From contig NZ_SUMC01000001.1 in assembly GCF_005047355.1 (NCBI RefSeq), positions 310,001-374,000 on the forward strand: a stretch of DNA of 64,000 nucleotides. Direction: 5' to 3'. Position numbers and translations under genes: made by a program. The first letter of the stretch is position 1; each line of letters begins with the position of its first letter. Positions 41,251 to 50,065 of this stretch are shown one piece after another. A model generated the notes under the pieces. The model was given only the letters and a program-made list of their open reading frames with translations, ran no database searches and was not told where the DNA came from. The DNA is from Actinacidiphila oryziradicis. GTDB taxonomy: Bacteria > Actinomycetota > Actinomycetes > Streptomycetales > Streptomycetaceae.

Positions 41251-43677
41251 TCAGCCGACCACGGCGGCATCCGTCAGCCGCAGATCAGCCGCGGAGGCGC
41301 CCAGGTACACAGTGCGGCGGCCGGTGCCGAGCACCCAGCGGTGGCGGGCCGGGTCCCAGGAGGAGAGCACCCGGGCCGGGATACGGAGGGTGATCTCCCG
41401 GGCCTCGCCGGGGCGCAGCTTCAGACGCCGGTAGCCGGCCAGGGCCGCCTTCGCCTGGGGCAGGGCGAGGTCCGGCGAGGGGCCGACATAGAGCTGGGGG
41501 ACGTCATGGCCGGTGCGGCGGCCGGTGTTGCGGACGGTGAAGCGGACGCCCAGGCCGTGGCCGTCCGGGGAGACGCACAGGCCCGAGTAGGCGAAGCTCG
41601 TGTAGGTCAGGCCGTGGCCGAAGGGGAAGAGCGGCGTGACGCCCTCCGCGTCGTACCAGCGGTAGCCGACATGGATCCCCTCGCTGTAGCACTCCTCGCC
41701 GTCGACACCGGGGTAGCGGTGCGGGTCGCCGGAGACCAGGGTCCGGTCGTCGCTCACGGGGAAGGTCTGGGTGAGCCGGCCGCCGGGGTTGGCGTCGCCG
41801 AAGAGCAGGGCGGCGGTGGCGGAGCCGCCCTCCTGGCCCGGGTAGTACATCTGCAGGACGGCGGCGGTCCGCGACAGCCACGGCATGGCGCTGGACGAGG
41901 AGGTGTTGAGAACGACCACCGTACGGGCGTTGGCGGCGCTCACAGCCGCGATCAGGGCGTCCTGGTGGCCCGGCAGGGCGATCGTGGTGCGGTCCTGGCC
42001 CTCGGTGGCGTCCTCGTAGGCGAAGACGACGGCCGTACGGGCCTCCCTCGCCGCGGCGACGGCCGCCGCCACGTCCTCGGCACGGGAGGCGCTCGTCGTC
42101 CTGGCGAGCTTGAAGGTCCTGCCGACGGCGGCGCCGTCGGCGGTGATGTGCAGAGTGTGCCGGCCGGCCGAGAGCTCCACGCTCTTGCGACGGACGCTCA
42201 GCCCTTCCGGGGTGGTGGAGACCACGCCGCCGCTGAAGTACTCCCCGTAGCCCGCGGCGAGCGGGAAGAGTTCGGCGCCGTCGAGGAGGACCTTGGGGCG
42301 GTCGGCGTGGGCGCCGGTGTAGTGGATCAGGAAGGTCCACTCGTCGGGCGCGTCGAGGCTGATGTCCTCGTCATGGCGGTACGGGGCGCCCGCCGCGAGG
42401 GTCTGTTCCAGGAAGACCCGGCCGCGGAGGTCCTCGCCGAGCGTGTAGGAGACCCTCGCGCCGCACCCGGCGCGGGTGCGGATCGCGGCCAGCGGGGTGA
42501 GCGCCTCATCGGGTACGACATGGGCGCTGCCGCCGCCGCTGACGAACGGCACCTCTCCGGTCGGGCCGATGACGGCGACGCTGCGGGCGGCCTCGCCCGC
42601 CAGCGGCAGCGCCCCGTGCTCGTTGCGCAGCAGCACCGCCCCCTGGACCGCGATCTTCAGCGCCGTACGGGCCCCGGCGGCGGCGTCCCGCACCGGGCGC
42701 GCCGGAAGTGCGCCGCCGAGCAGCCCGAAGCGGTCCATCACCGACAGGATGCGGCGCACCGAGCGGTCGACGAGCGCCTCTCGGACGATGCCCGCGGTGA
42801 CGGCCGCCTTCAGCGCGTCACCGAAGTTGATGCTGTCGGGCATCTCCATGTCGAGGCCCGCGGTAATCGCGGCGGCGGTGGAGTGGGCGGCGGACCAGTC
42901 GGACATCACCCAGCCGCCGAAATCCCATTGCCCACGCAGGACTTCAGTGAGGAGATAGCGGTTCTCGGTGGAGAAGTTGCCGTTGACCTTGTTGTAGGCG
43001 GCCATGACAGCGCCCGCGCCGGCCCCGACCGCGGATTCGAAGCCCCGCAGCTCGGTCTCGTGCATGGTCTGTTCGTCGATGACGACATTGATCGTCTGGC
43101 GCTCGTACTCCTGGTTGTTGAGAGCGAAGTGTTTGACGGTGGCGATCAGGCCCTCGCTCTGGATGCCGTGCACCTCGGCGGCGACCAGGTCGCTCGCCAG
43201 CAGCGGGTCCTCGCTGAACGTCTCGAAGTTGCGGCCCGCGTACGGGGTGCGGATCAGGTTGACCATCGGCGACAGCAGCACGTCCTGGCCCAGTGCCCGG
43301 CCCTCCCGGCCGATGACCCGGCCGTATTCGCGGGCCAGCTCCGGGTCGAAGGTCGAGGCGAGCACCACGGGTGCGGGCAGCGCGGTGGCGTGCGCGGTGA
43401 CCCGGACCCCGGCCGGGCCGTCGGAGAGCCGCAGCGGGGGGATGCCGAGGCGGGGGACGCCGGGAATGCAGCCGGCCTCGCCAAGGGTGGCGGGGTCGGT
43501 GGCGCCGTGCAGGAAGGTGATCTTCTCGTCGAGGGTGAGTCGGGTGAGCAGGGTCTCGACGCGTCTTGCGGCGGCAGCGGGGACGGCGGCGGTGAGGCCG
43601 CCGGTGGCCGCTGCTGCGACCACGGCGGCTCCACCGGCGAGACGGAGGGTGGACCGACGGGAGATGGACTCGGACAT
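41251..43677 (-). CDS. Secreted GH3 beta-glucosidase/xylosidase-like enzyme
   Basis: 808 aa. A twin-arginine-like export signal S-R-R-S-T-L-R-L precedes a long Ala-rich hydrophobic region. The GH3 N-terminal barrel follows (L-S-D-G-P-A-G-V-R; K-H-F-A-L-N-N-Q-E; nucleophile Asp in G-W-V-M-S-D-W-S-A), then an insert with PA14-like sugar-binding look (about 415-545, W-T-F-L-I-H-Y-T-G), the alpha/beta sandwich (L-P-G-H-Q-D-A-L-I) and a C-terminal fibronectin-III-like domain (F-P-F-G-H-G-L-T-Y-T-S-F). It likely trims oligosaccharides outside the cell. No CebR box is present upstream. Confidence 0.92.
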   Translation of the reverse strand: MSESISRRSTLRLAGGAAVVAAAATGGLTAAVPAAAARRVETLLTRLTLDEKITFLHGATDPATLGEAGCIPGVPRLGIPPLRLSDGPAGVRVTAHATALPAPVVLASTFDPELAREYGRVIGREGRALGQDVLLSPMVNLIRTPYAGRNFETFSEDPLLASDLVAAEVHGIQSEGLIATVKHFALNNQEYERQTINVVIDEQTMHETELRGFESAVGAGAGAVMAAYNKVNGNFSTENRYLLTEVLRGQWDFGGWVMSDWSAAHSTAAAITAGLDMEMPDSINFGDALKAAVTAGIVREALVDRSVRRILSVMDRFGLLGGALPARPVRDAAAGARTALKIAVQGAVLLRNEHGALPLAGEAARSVAVIGPTGEVPFVSGGGSAHVVPDEALTPLAAIRTRAGCGARVSYTLGEDLRGRVFLEQTLAAGAPYRHDEDISLDAPDEWTFLIHYTGAHADRPKVLLDGAELFPLAAGYGEYFSGGVVSTTPEGLSVRRKSVELSAGRHTLHITADGAAVGRTFKLARTTSASRAEDVAAAVAAAREARTAVVFAYEDATEGQDRTTIALPGHQDALIAAVSAANARTVVVLNTSSSSAMPWLSRTAAVLQMYYPGQEGGSATAALLFGDANPGGRLTQTFPVSDDRTLVSGDPHRYPGVDGEECYSEGIHVGYRWYDAEGVTPLFPFGHGLTYTSFAYSGLCVSPDGHGLGVRFTVRNTGRRTGHDVPQLYVGPSPDLALPQAKAALAGYRRLKLRPGEAREITLRIPARVLSSWDPARHRWVLGTGRRTVYLGASAADLRLTDAAVVG

Positions 43678-43862
43678 GCCTTCAGTAACCGTTCCTGGGC
43701 AGTGGGCAGGAGGGTATCCTGGCTCACCGGCGCGTCCCGAACGGTCTTGGACGCGCTGCTAACGGTCCAGAAGTCACGGTGCGGCCCCTTCATCCCGCCG
43801 CGACGGCGAGCAACCACAACGGCGCGGCCCGGCGGTGTCGAACGGACCGCAGCCGGATCCGC

Positions 43863-45367
43863 CTACCCGGCATGTAGCCCTTCCAGCGTCTGCTGGATCT
43901 GGGTCCAGGACTTGGGCCGCGCGGCCGCGTCCGCCCGTTCGGAGACCGCCTTCGCCCCCAGCGCCGCCCCGGCGCTGTTCGTGCTCGGCCTGGACGCCGT
44001 GTAGAGCCATGTCTCGAAGAGGCCGCCCAGGTCCTTGCCGGAGATCCGCTCGGCGAGCGTGCGGAAGTCGGCGATGGTCCCGTTGCCGTACTGGCGCTCG
44101 GTCGGCCAGGCCTTGAGGATCCGGAAGAACGCGTCGTCGCCGACGGCGCCCCGCAGGGCCTGGATGGCGAGGGCGCCACGGTTGTAGACGGCGGTGTCGA
44201 ACTGGTTCTCCGGACCGGGGTCGCCCGGCTTGACCGTCCAGAAGGGGTCGTCGGCCGGGTGGGAGGCGTAGGTGTAGTCGGCGATTTCCTGGGCGGTGCC
44301 CTCGTCCTCGTGCTCGGACCAGAGCCATTGGGCGTAGGTCGCGAAACCCTCGTTGAGCCAGATGTCGCTCCAGCGCTCCAGCGAGACGCTGTCGCCCCAC
44401 CACTGGTGGGCCAGCTCGTGCACGACGACGGAGACGTTGGAACCGTTCCGGAACGCCTTGGGGCTGTAGAAGACCCTGGTCTGGGTCTCCAGCGAGAAGC
44501 TGCTCGGCACATTGGGCACGTAGCCGCCGGCCGAACTGAAGGGGTACGGCCCGAAGTAGCCGCTCAGCCAGTCCACGATCTCACCGGTGCGCTCGACGCT
44601 GGCGCGGGCGGCGCCGTCGTTGTCGCCCAGGTCGGTGCTGTAGGCGTTGACGATGGGGACGCCGCCCTCGCTGGTACCCGTCGTGACGTCGAACTTGCCG
44701 ACCGCGAGGGTGGCGAGGTAGGTGGCCTGCGGCTTGTTCTCCCGCCAGTTGTAGCGGGTCCAGCCGGCCCGGGAACTGGACGAGACGAGCACTCCGTTGC
44801 TGATCGCCTGGTCGCCGTCGGGGACGAGCACCGAGACGTCGTACGTGGCCTTGTCGAGCGGGTGGTCGTTGCTGGGGAACCACCACCACCCGCTTCGGGC
44901 TCATTGGCGGCGACACCGCCGTCGGGGGTGCGCTGCCAGGAGGTGAAGCCGTACCGCTGCACCTGGGAGGGGATGCCGGAGTACCGGACGACGATGGTGG
45001 CCTGCTTGCCCTTCGCGAGCGGGGTGGCCGGGGTGATCTCCAGTTCCTGTTCGCCGGTGAAGGCGAAGGCGGCCTTCAGGCCGTTGACCCGCACTTCGCT
45101 GACGTCGAGGGCGAAGTCGAGGTTGAACCTGGTCAGGCCCTGGGTGGGGGTGGCCAGGAGGGTGGCGGTGCCCTCCAGTTCGTCGGTGGCCGGCTGGTAC
45201 TTCAGCCGGAGGTCGTAGTGGGAGACGTCATAGCCGCCGTTTCCGTACGTCGGGTAGTACGGATCGCCGATGCCGGGCGCGCCCGGTCCGGCGTCGGCGG
45301 CCGAGGCCGGGATCGCCAACAGTAAGGCGGCGGCGCCCGCGACGACCGGGATCATTCTTTTGCGCAC
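43863..45367 (-). pseudogene. M1-family metallopeptidase, frameshifted
   Basis: The first frame gives a signal peptide (V-V-A-G-A-A-A-L-L-L-A-I-P-A-S-A) and the N-terminal saddle domain through N-E-P-E-A. At about 44889-44892 a base is missing in a GGTGGTGGTGG run, and the continuation W-W-W-F-P-S-N-D-H-P-L-D-K-A-T-Y-D-V-S lies in the next frame. That part holds the whole catalytic centre: V-V-H-E-L-A-H-Q-W-W-G-D (HExxH) and W-L-N-E-G-F-A-T-Y (second Glu). Apart from the one shift, the gene looks intact, about 500 codons, so either a recent mutation or a sequencing slip. Would encode a secreted aminopeptidase N-like enzyme. Confidence 0.85.
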
Positions 45368-45564
45368 AGGGTTTTCCTCCAGCGCGAGGTGGGGGGGGAG
45401 AACGGACCCTCCGACGGTACGGAGTCCCTCTCCGCCCCTGCCATGACTTGGCGCACCTCCGCCACAGGAATTTCACCGACGGCAACGCCCCCGTCACGCC
45501 GGGGCGTCCGCGATCGCGAACGGCAGACCCGGCGCGGCCGCGCCGGGTCTGCCGCCATGGAGGG

Positions 45565-46243
45565 CTAGGCCTGGTGGGACACGGCGGCATTCCACTGGGC
45601 GATCCACTTGCCGTCGCCGAACTGCAGATTGGCCGTGCACTTATAGGTGTCACCATCACACTTCAGAGCCGTCACCGGCACAGGCGCGGCAGCGACCCGT
45701 GCCGGGACTGACGCGGCGGCCTGATGGAGGACACTGACATTCCACTGGGCGATCCACTTGCCGTCGCCGAACTGCAGATTGGCCGTGCACTTATAGGTGT
45801 CACCATCACACTTCAGAGCCGTCACCGGCACAGGCGCGGCAGCGACCCGTGCCGGGACTGACGCCATTCCACTGGGCGATCCACTTGCCGTCGCCGAACT
45901 GCAGATTGGCCGTGCACTTATAGGTGTCACCATCACACTTCAGAGCCGTCACCGGCACAGGCGCGGCAGCGACCCGTGCCGGGACTGACGCGGCGGCCTG
46001 ATGGAGGACACTGGTATCCCACTGGGCGATCCACTTGCCGTCGCCGAACTGCAGATTGGCCGTGCACTTATAGGTGTCACCATCACACTTGAGGGTGGTC
46101 ACCGGCACGGGCGCCGCGGCGGCCCGGACCGGGGCCACGGACTCCAGGGGCACTTGCGCGGCAGCAGCTGGGACGGCGGTCGAGGCCGTGAACAGAGCTC
46201 CCAGCCCCAGGATCGTACTGGCGAGCAATCTGCGAGCTGACAT
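45565..46243 (-). pseudogene. Secreted four-repeat Cys protein, broken by a 23-bp repeat deletion
   Basis: The start M-S-A-R-R-L-L-A-S-T-I-L-G-L-G-A-L-F is a signal peptide ending A-A-A-A-Q; AGGAAGAG is upstream. Then come 50-residue units, each with L-K-C-D-G-D-T-Y-K-C-T-A-N-L-Q-F-G-D-G-K-W and linker A-S-V-P-A-R-V-A-A-A-P-V-P-V-T. Units 1 and 2 are in frame; the linker between units 2 and 3 has lost 23 bp, so units 3 and 4 lie in another frame and end with a normal stop at 45565. As it stands the product has two repeats and a foreign tail. The Cys-x8-Cys pair in each unit probably forms a disulphide. No family recognised. Confidence 0.75.
45594..46140. repeat. 150-bp tandem repeat, four copies (one spacer shortened)
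   Basis: The motif ACTGGGCGATCCACTTGCCG starts at 45594, 45744, 45871 and 46021, so periods are 150, 127 and 150. Copies are almost identical over roughly 120 bp. The short period marks the 23-bp deletion. The high identity points to recent amplification or gene conversion. Confidence 0.92.
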
Positions 46244-47030
46244 CTTTGTCTCTTCCTTTCAGTGGTCCGCATGGGCGCTCATCGCTGTGGCTTTGGCCGA
46301 CGGCAGATAACCCTCTCCAAGCGGATTAATACGGATGACACCCACAGACGATATGATCAATCGGATGAATCGTCATATCGATTAGGCCGGACGGTTGACC
46401 ACACCCCGTCGTGCCGGACTCCTGACCCACGGACCGACTCGTCGTATTGTATTTTTTCGCATCCAAGAGCTTCAAAAGCTCCTTGGTGTTTATGATTCTT
46501 TCGCTTTACTCGCTATAAGCGAGATGGATCGCCTCTTCAGGAGGCGGCAGGGCGCCATGACCCGCCTGGACTGCGGGAGTGATCCGGCGCGGCCGGGGGA
46601 GGCTGCGGCTGGCGACAGCCGACGGGCAACCCGGCGCGGAAGCGGACCAGGACGGCGCCTTCCAAGGCGTGGTGCACCTGGATGCCGTCCGCCGCCAGGC
46701 CGCAGCCGGCCAGGGCGCGGCGGAGCCGAGTGGTCCGGCACCGGGAAGAGGAAGACGGCTCGCCGGGCTGGTCGTAGCCGTAGTCGGTGACCGAGACGCA
46801 GAACACCGCCTGCGTCGTCGGGGCGTGGTCCTTCCTGGCGCCGCTCCTTCAGCCTAGGACAGGTGAACACACCCGGACCAGGGTGAGATTGACCGACAGT
46901 CACATATACGCCACTCAAAGCGATGATTCGGGCCAGGTATCCGGATCCGGGCCGTAATTCCAGGTTCCGATGGTGGGTTATGTCAGGATTGGCGACGACC
47001 GGTCTTATCCCGCCATCCAAGGGGGAGTGG
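46244..47030. other. Long intergenic region with an AT-rich half
   Basis: 46300-46530 is clearly more AT-rich than the rest of the window. It holds a perfect 8-bp inverted repeat CGATATGA (46349-46356) / TCATATCG (46373-46380) with a 16-nt spacer, plausible as an operator for the repeat-protein gene. 46540-46860 returns to high GC and may contain a small gene on the minus strand (listed separately). The GH6 promoter must lie around 46860-47020. Confidence 0.5.
46537..46806 (-). CDS. Possible small hypothetical protein (about 89 aa)
   Basis: Reads V/M-F-C-V-S-V-T-D-Y-G-Y-D-Q-P-G-E, L-R-R-A-L-A-G-C-G-L-A-A-D-G-I-Q-V-H-H-A-L-E-G-A-V-L-V-R-F, then a Pro/Arg-rich end. The first 55 residues look protein-like (alternating helix and strand); the tail looks like non-coding sequence. 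GTG 46806 has no good ribosome binding site. It may be a remnant. Confidence 0.25.
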   Translation of the reverse strand: MFCVSVTDYGYDQPGEPSSSSRCRTTRLRRALAGCGLAADGIQVHHALEGAVLVRFRAGLPVGCRQPQPPPAAPDHSRSPGGSWRPAAS

Positions 47031-48056
47031 ATGCACGGAAGCGTCACCGGCTTGCGGCGAAAGGCCGCCTACTCGGTGTCCGCTGCGGCTGCCATGTCCA
47101 TGTTGCTCACGGGGTGCTTCACCTCACCAGGACCGGGCAGGTCGTCCGCGAGGTCCCGTACAGCCGGCGCGATCGGCGCTCCGTACTGGGTCAATCCGGA
47201 CACCAGTGCCGCCCGCCAGGTGAGCACGTGGGAGAAGGAGGGGCGGGACACCGACGCCAAGTTGCTGGAGCGGATCGCCGAACAGCCGGTCGCCGAGTGG
47301 ATCGGCCCCGACAACCCCGAGGGCCAGACCCGCGGCTTCACCGAGGCCGCGACCGCCGCCGGGCGCACCGCGGTCATCGTCCTCTACAACATCCCGCACC
47401 GCGACTGCGGCCAGTACTCAAAGGGCGGCGCCTCCGACGGCGACACCTACCGCAACTGGCTCGACAAGGTCGTCGCCGGCATCGGAGACCGCCCCGCCAC
47501 AGTCGTCCTGGAGCCGGACGCGCTCACCCATGTGGTCGACGGCTGTACCCCGGACACCTTCCACGAGGAGCGGTACGCCCTTTTGGCGTACGCGATCGGC
47601 AAGCTCAAGACCCAGCCGCACACAGAGGTCTATCTCGACGCCGGCAATTCAGGCTGGGTCACGGATCCCGCCAAGATGGTCGCTCCCCTCAATCGGGCCG
47701 GTATCGGGCAGGCGGACGGCTTCGCCCTCAACACCTCCAACTTCCAGACCACCCGGGCCAGCGCCGCCTACGGCATCAAGCTCTCCGAGCTTCTCGGCGG
47801 CAAGCACTTCGTCATAGACACCAGCCGCAACGGCCGCGGCCCTCTCACCGGCGCCCATGATGAGGCCTGGTGCAACCCGCCCGGCCGCGGCCTGGGCCAT
47901 GTTCCCACCACCAAGACCAGCAATCCGCTTATCGACGCCTATCTCTGGATCAAGCGCCCCGGCGACTCCGACGGCACCTGCAAGGGCGGCCCGAAGGCCG
48001 GCACATGGTGGCCGGAGTACGCCCTGGGCCTGGCCCGCAACGCCTCGTCCAGCTGA
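47031..48056 (+). CDS. GH6 endoglucanase lipoprotein (CslZ-like)
   Basis: 341 aa, glycoside hydrolase family 6. Lipobox L-L-T-G-C around residue 28 predicts a membrane-tethered enzyme on the outside. GH6 landmarks: Y-N-I-P-H-R-D-C-G (catalytic-loop Asp and Cys), V-V-L-E-P-D-A-L (acid Asp), L-D-A-G-N-S-G-W, V-I-D-T-S-R-N-G-R-G and W-C-N-P-P-G-R-G-L-G. In Streptomyces a GH6 gene beside cslA-glxA (SCO2838, cslZ) takes part in making the tip-localised beta-glucan. ATG 47031 has GGGGGAG just upstream. Converges with glxA, with a shared hairpin between. Confidence 0.93.
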   Translation: MHGSVTGLRRKAAYSVSAAAAMSMLLTGCFTSPGPGRSSARSRTAGAIGAPYWVNPDTSAARQVSTWEKEGRDTDAKLLERIAEQPVAEWIGPDNPEGQTRGFTEAATAAGRTAVIVLYNIPHRDCGQYSKGGASDGDTYRNWLDKVVAGIGDRPATVVLEPDALTHVVDGCTPDTFHEERYALLAYAIGKLKTQPHTEVYLDAGNSGWVTDPAKMVAPLNRAGIGQADGFALNTSNFQTTRASAAYGIKLSELLGGKHFVIDTSRNGRGPLTGAHDEAWCNPPGRGLGHVPTTKTSNPLIDAYLWIKRPGDSDGTCKGGPKAGTWWPEYALGLARNASSS

Positions 48057-48104
48057 GAAACCGGCCCGCGAGCCCCTGGTTCGCGGGCTCAGCGGGCCGG
48101 TTTC
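48057..48104. terminator. Bidirectional terminator between GH6 and glxA genes
   Basis: GAAACCGGCCCGC (48057-48069) and GCGGGCCGGTTTC (48092-48104) pair perfectly; inside, GAGCCC and GGGCTC extend the stem. It starts just beyond the GH6 stop codon. A-rich and T-rich ends suit termination both ways. Confidence 0.9.
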
Positions 48105-48127
48105 TCACCGCAGACGGAGTCAGCCCG

Positions 48128-50065
48128 CTACGGGACCTGCACCCACACCCCCGTCGACGGCGTGCCGTCCTCATTCGTGACGTGGAGCATGTACCAGCCC
48201 GACGGGACGAGCGACGGGTCCTCGGGGATCGTCACCGTGATGGATCCCTTGCCGCGCTTGATGTCGAGCGCGATGGACCGCTGTTCCACATCCGTGGCGT
48301 GCGTGACAGCGCTCGGCCGCATGAGCCGGGCCGTCCTGATGTGCGAGGCGTCAGCCGTCCGGTACGTGGCCGAGGCGCCGCGCGCGACCGTGGACGGCCC
48401 GCTGCCGAGCTTCGGCTTGGAGGCGCGGTAGAGGTACGGCGGGGTGTAGACCTCGATGCGTTTCTCGAAGAAGCCCGGCTGGGTGTTGTCCTTGTCGCCG
48501 TAGAGCGGGTTGGAGCCGAAGACGGCGACCCGTCCGTCGGGCAGGAGGAGTGCCTCGGAGTGGTAGTTGCGGCCGACGGCCGGGTCGGCCGCCCGCGCGA
48601 AGGAGTTCGTGGCGGGGTTGTAGATCTGGGCCTTGAGGATGTCGCTGGCGCTGCGGCCCCGGTAGTCCTTGGAGCCGCCGGTGGTGAAGACGGTGTCGTC
48701 GGGCATGAGGACGCTGTTGAGGTAGCGGGTGGGTTCGGGGAGGTCGGGGCCCTGGACGTAGGAGGGGTGGGCCTTGGTGAGGTCCACCACGGCAGTGCGC
48801 TTGGTCGAGGAGCGGGACTCGCCGACTCCGCCGCCGCCGAGGACCATGACCTTCTGGTCCTGGGCGGGCGGCAGCAGCACCGAGCTCGCGGTTTCGAGGT
48901 CCTTGGCGTCGGTGAGGCCGGGGACCTGCTGGAAGGAGTTGGTCTTGAGGTCCCAGATGCCGGGGACGCGGCCCTCGTTGGCGGGGCCGTAGCCGGCGTT
49001 GGCGCCGGTGTAGAAGATCTTGCCGCCCTTGGTGAGGAAGAGGGCGGGGTAGGTGGGGAAGTAGCGGTGGACGGTGTACGTCCACTTCCTGGTCTTCGGG
49101 TCGAAGATCTCGTTCTTGCCGGGGACGACCTGGCCGATGTCGTCGAGGCCGGAGACGGAGAGCACCTTGCCGTCGGCGAGGGTGACCAGCGTCGGGTACC
49201 AGCGGGCTTCGTTCATCGGGTCGACGGTGATGTAGCGCTCGGCGACCGGGTCGAATTCGTAGGCGTTCTTGAGGCCCTGGAAGTCCTTCTTGTCCATGCC
49301 GAGCTTTGTCGCGAGGCCGTAGAGGTTGTCCGCGTCCTTGCCCTGGAGGCCCTGGATCTCGTACTGGGCGGCGGTGTTGACGATGCCCTTGTCGCCCTTG
49401 ACCTCCGACTCGACGAAGACCCGGGCGGAGCTCGCGGTGACCGTGACCTTGCCGGACTTGGCGTCGATGGTCTTCGTCGCGCGTTTGATGTTGATCGGGA
49501 AGTCGGCGTGGAACTTCTTGCCGTTCTCGTTGTTGACGAAGATGGTTCCCTGGGGGAAGGCCATGGGCTTGTCAGGGTTCTCGTTCTTGATGATCATCTC
49601 GCCGCCGGCTCTGGTGACATCGCCCTTGAGCTTCTCGTAGCGGGCGGTGCCGCCGGCTACCAGCAGATTGCCGTTCGGCAGCTGGACGTGGCCGGAGCAG
49701 AACATGTCCTTCGGGGTGTCGATCTCCTTGAAGGTGTTCCTCACCGGGTCCCACAGCACGCTCTGGAACGTCTTGGCCTTGAAGTTCTTCTCGTCGTTGC
49801 CGGATCCGGCGATCAGCAGGACCTTGCCGGTGTGCAGCAGGGCCGCGTGGATGGCGTTGATCTGGAGCTTCTTGGGGACACTGACGAACTGCCAGTGGCC
49901 GTACTTCGCCTTGTAGACCGGTTGGTTGATCTTGTACTCGTGGTACTTCTCCGCGGTGTAGCCGTAGATCACCGGGGCGTTCATCCCGCCGACGACGCCG
50001 ACCACGGCGGTGCCGAGGACAATTTTCCGTAACCGGCGGCTGGGCCGGAATGAGCGGCGGTTCAT
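48128..50065 (-). CDS. glxA: GlxA, mononuclear copper-radical oxidase
   Basis: 645 aa, galactose-oxidase/glyoxal-oxidase-like. The N-terminal segment K-I-V-L-G-T-A-V-V-G-V-V-G-G anchors it outside. Kelch-type beta-propeller blades follow and a C-terminal Ig-like domain. C123 in M-F-C-S-G-H and W289-Y290 fit the Cys-Tyr radical cofactor and its stacking Trp described for S. lividans GlxA; N-Y-H-S-E-A and W-Y-M-L-H-V give the other copper ligands. GlxA is required with CslA for glucan at hyphal tips and for morphology. Start ATG 50065 overlaps the cslA stop by 4 bases. Confidence 0.95.
   Translation of the reverse strand: MNRRSFRPSRRLRKIVLGTAVVGVVGGMNAPVIYGYTAEKYHEYKINQPVYKAKYGHWQFVSVPKKLQINAIHAALLHTGKVLLIAGSGNDEKNFKAKTFQSVLWDPVRNTFKEIDTPKDMFCSGHVQLPNGNLLVAGGTARYEKLKGDVTRAGGEMIIKNENPDKPMAFPQGTIFVNNENGKKFHADFPINIKRATKTIDAKSGKVTVTASSARVFVESEVKGDKGIVNTAAQYEIQGLQGKDADNLYGLATKLGMDKKDFQGLKNAYEFDPVAERYITVDPMNEARWYPTLVTLADGKVLSVSGLDDIGQVVPGKNEIFDPKTRKWTYTVHRYFPTYPALFLTKGGKIFYTGANAGYGPANEGRVPGIWDLKTNSFQQVPGLTDAKDLETASSVLLPPAQDQKVMVLGGGGVGESRSSTKRTAVVDLTKAHPSYVQGPDLPEPTRYLNSVLMPDDTVFTTGGSKDYRGRSASDILKAQIYNPATNSFARAADPAVGRNYHSEALLLPDGRVAVFGSNPLYGDKDNTQPGFFEKRIEVYTPPYLYRASKPKLGSGPSTVARGASATYRTADASHIRTARLMRPSAVTHATDVEQRSIALDIKRGKGSITVTIPEDPSLVPSGWYMLHVTNEDGTPSTGVWVQVP

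Noticed and set aside
46395..46790. 131-codon plus-strand frame in the AT-rich island
   Set aside because: Begins in AT-rich DNA, turns to Arg/Gly/Pro-rich shadow sequence, no ribosome binding site.
47870..50032. 720-codon plus-strand open frame over glxA
   Set aside because: Antisense to glxA, whose copper ligands and Kelch motifs are unmistakable; the frame also starts inside the GH6 gene and its terminator.
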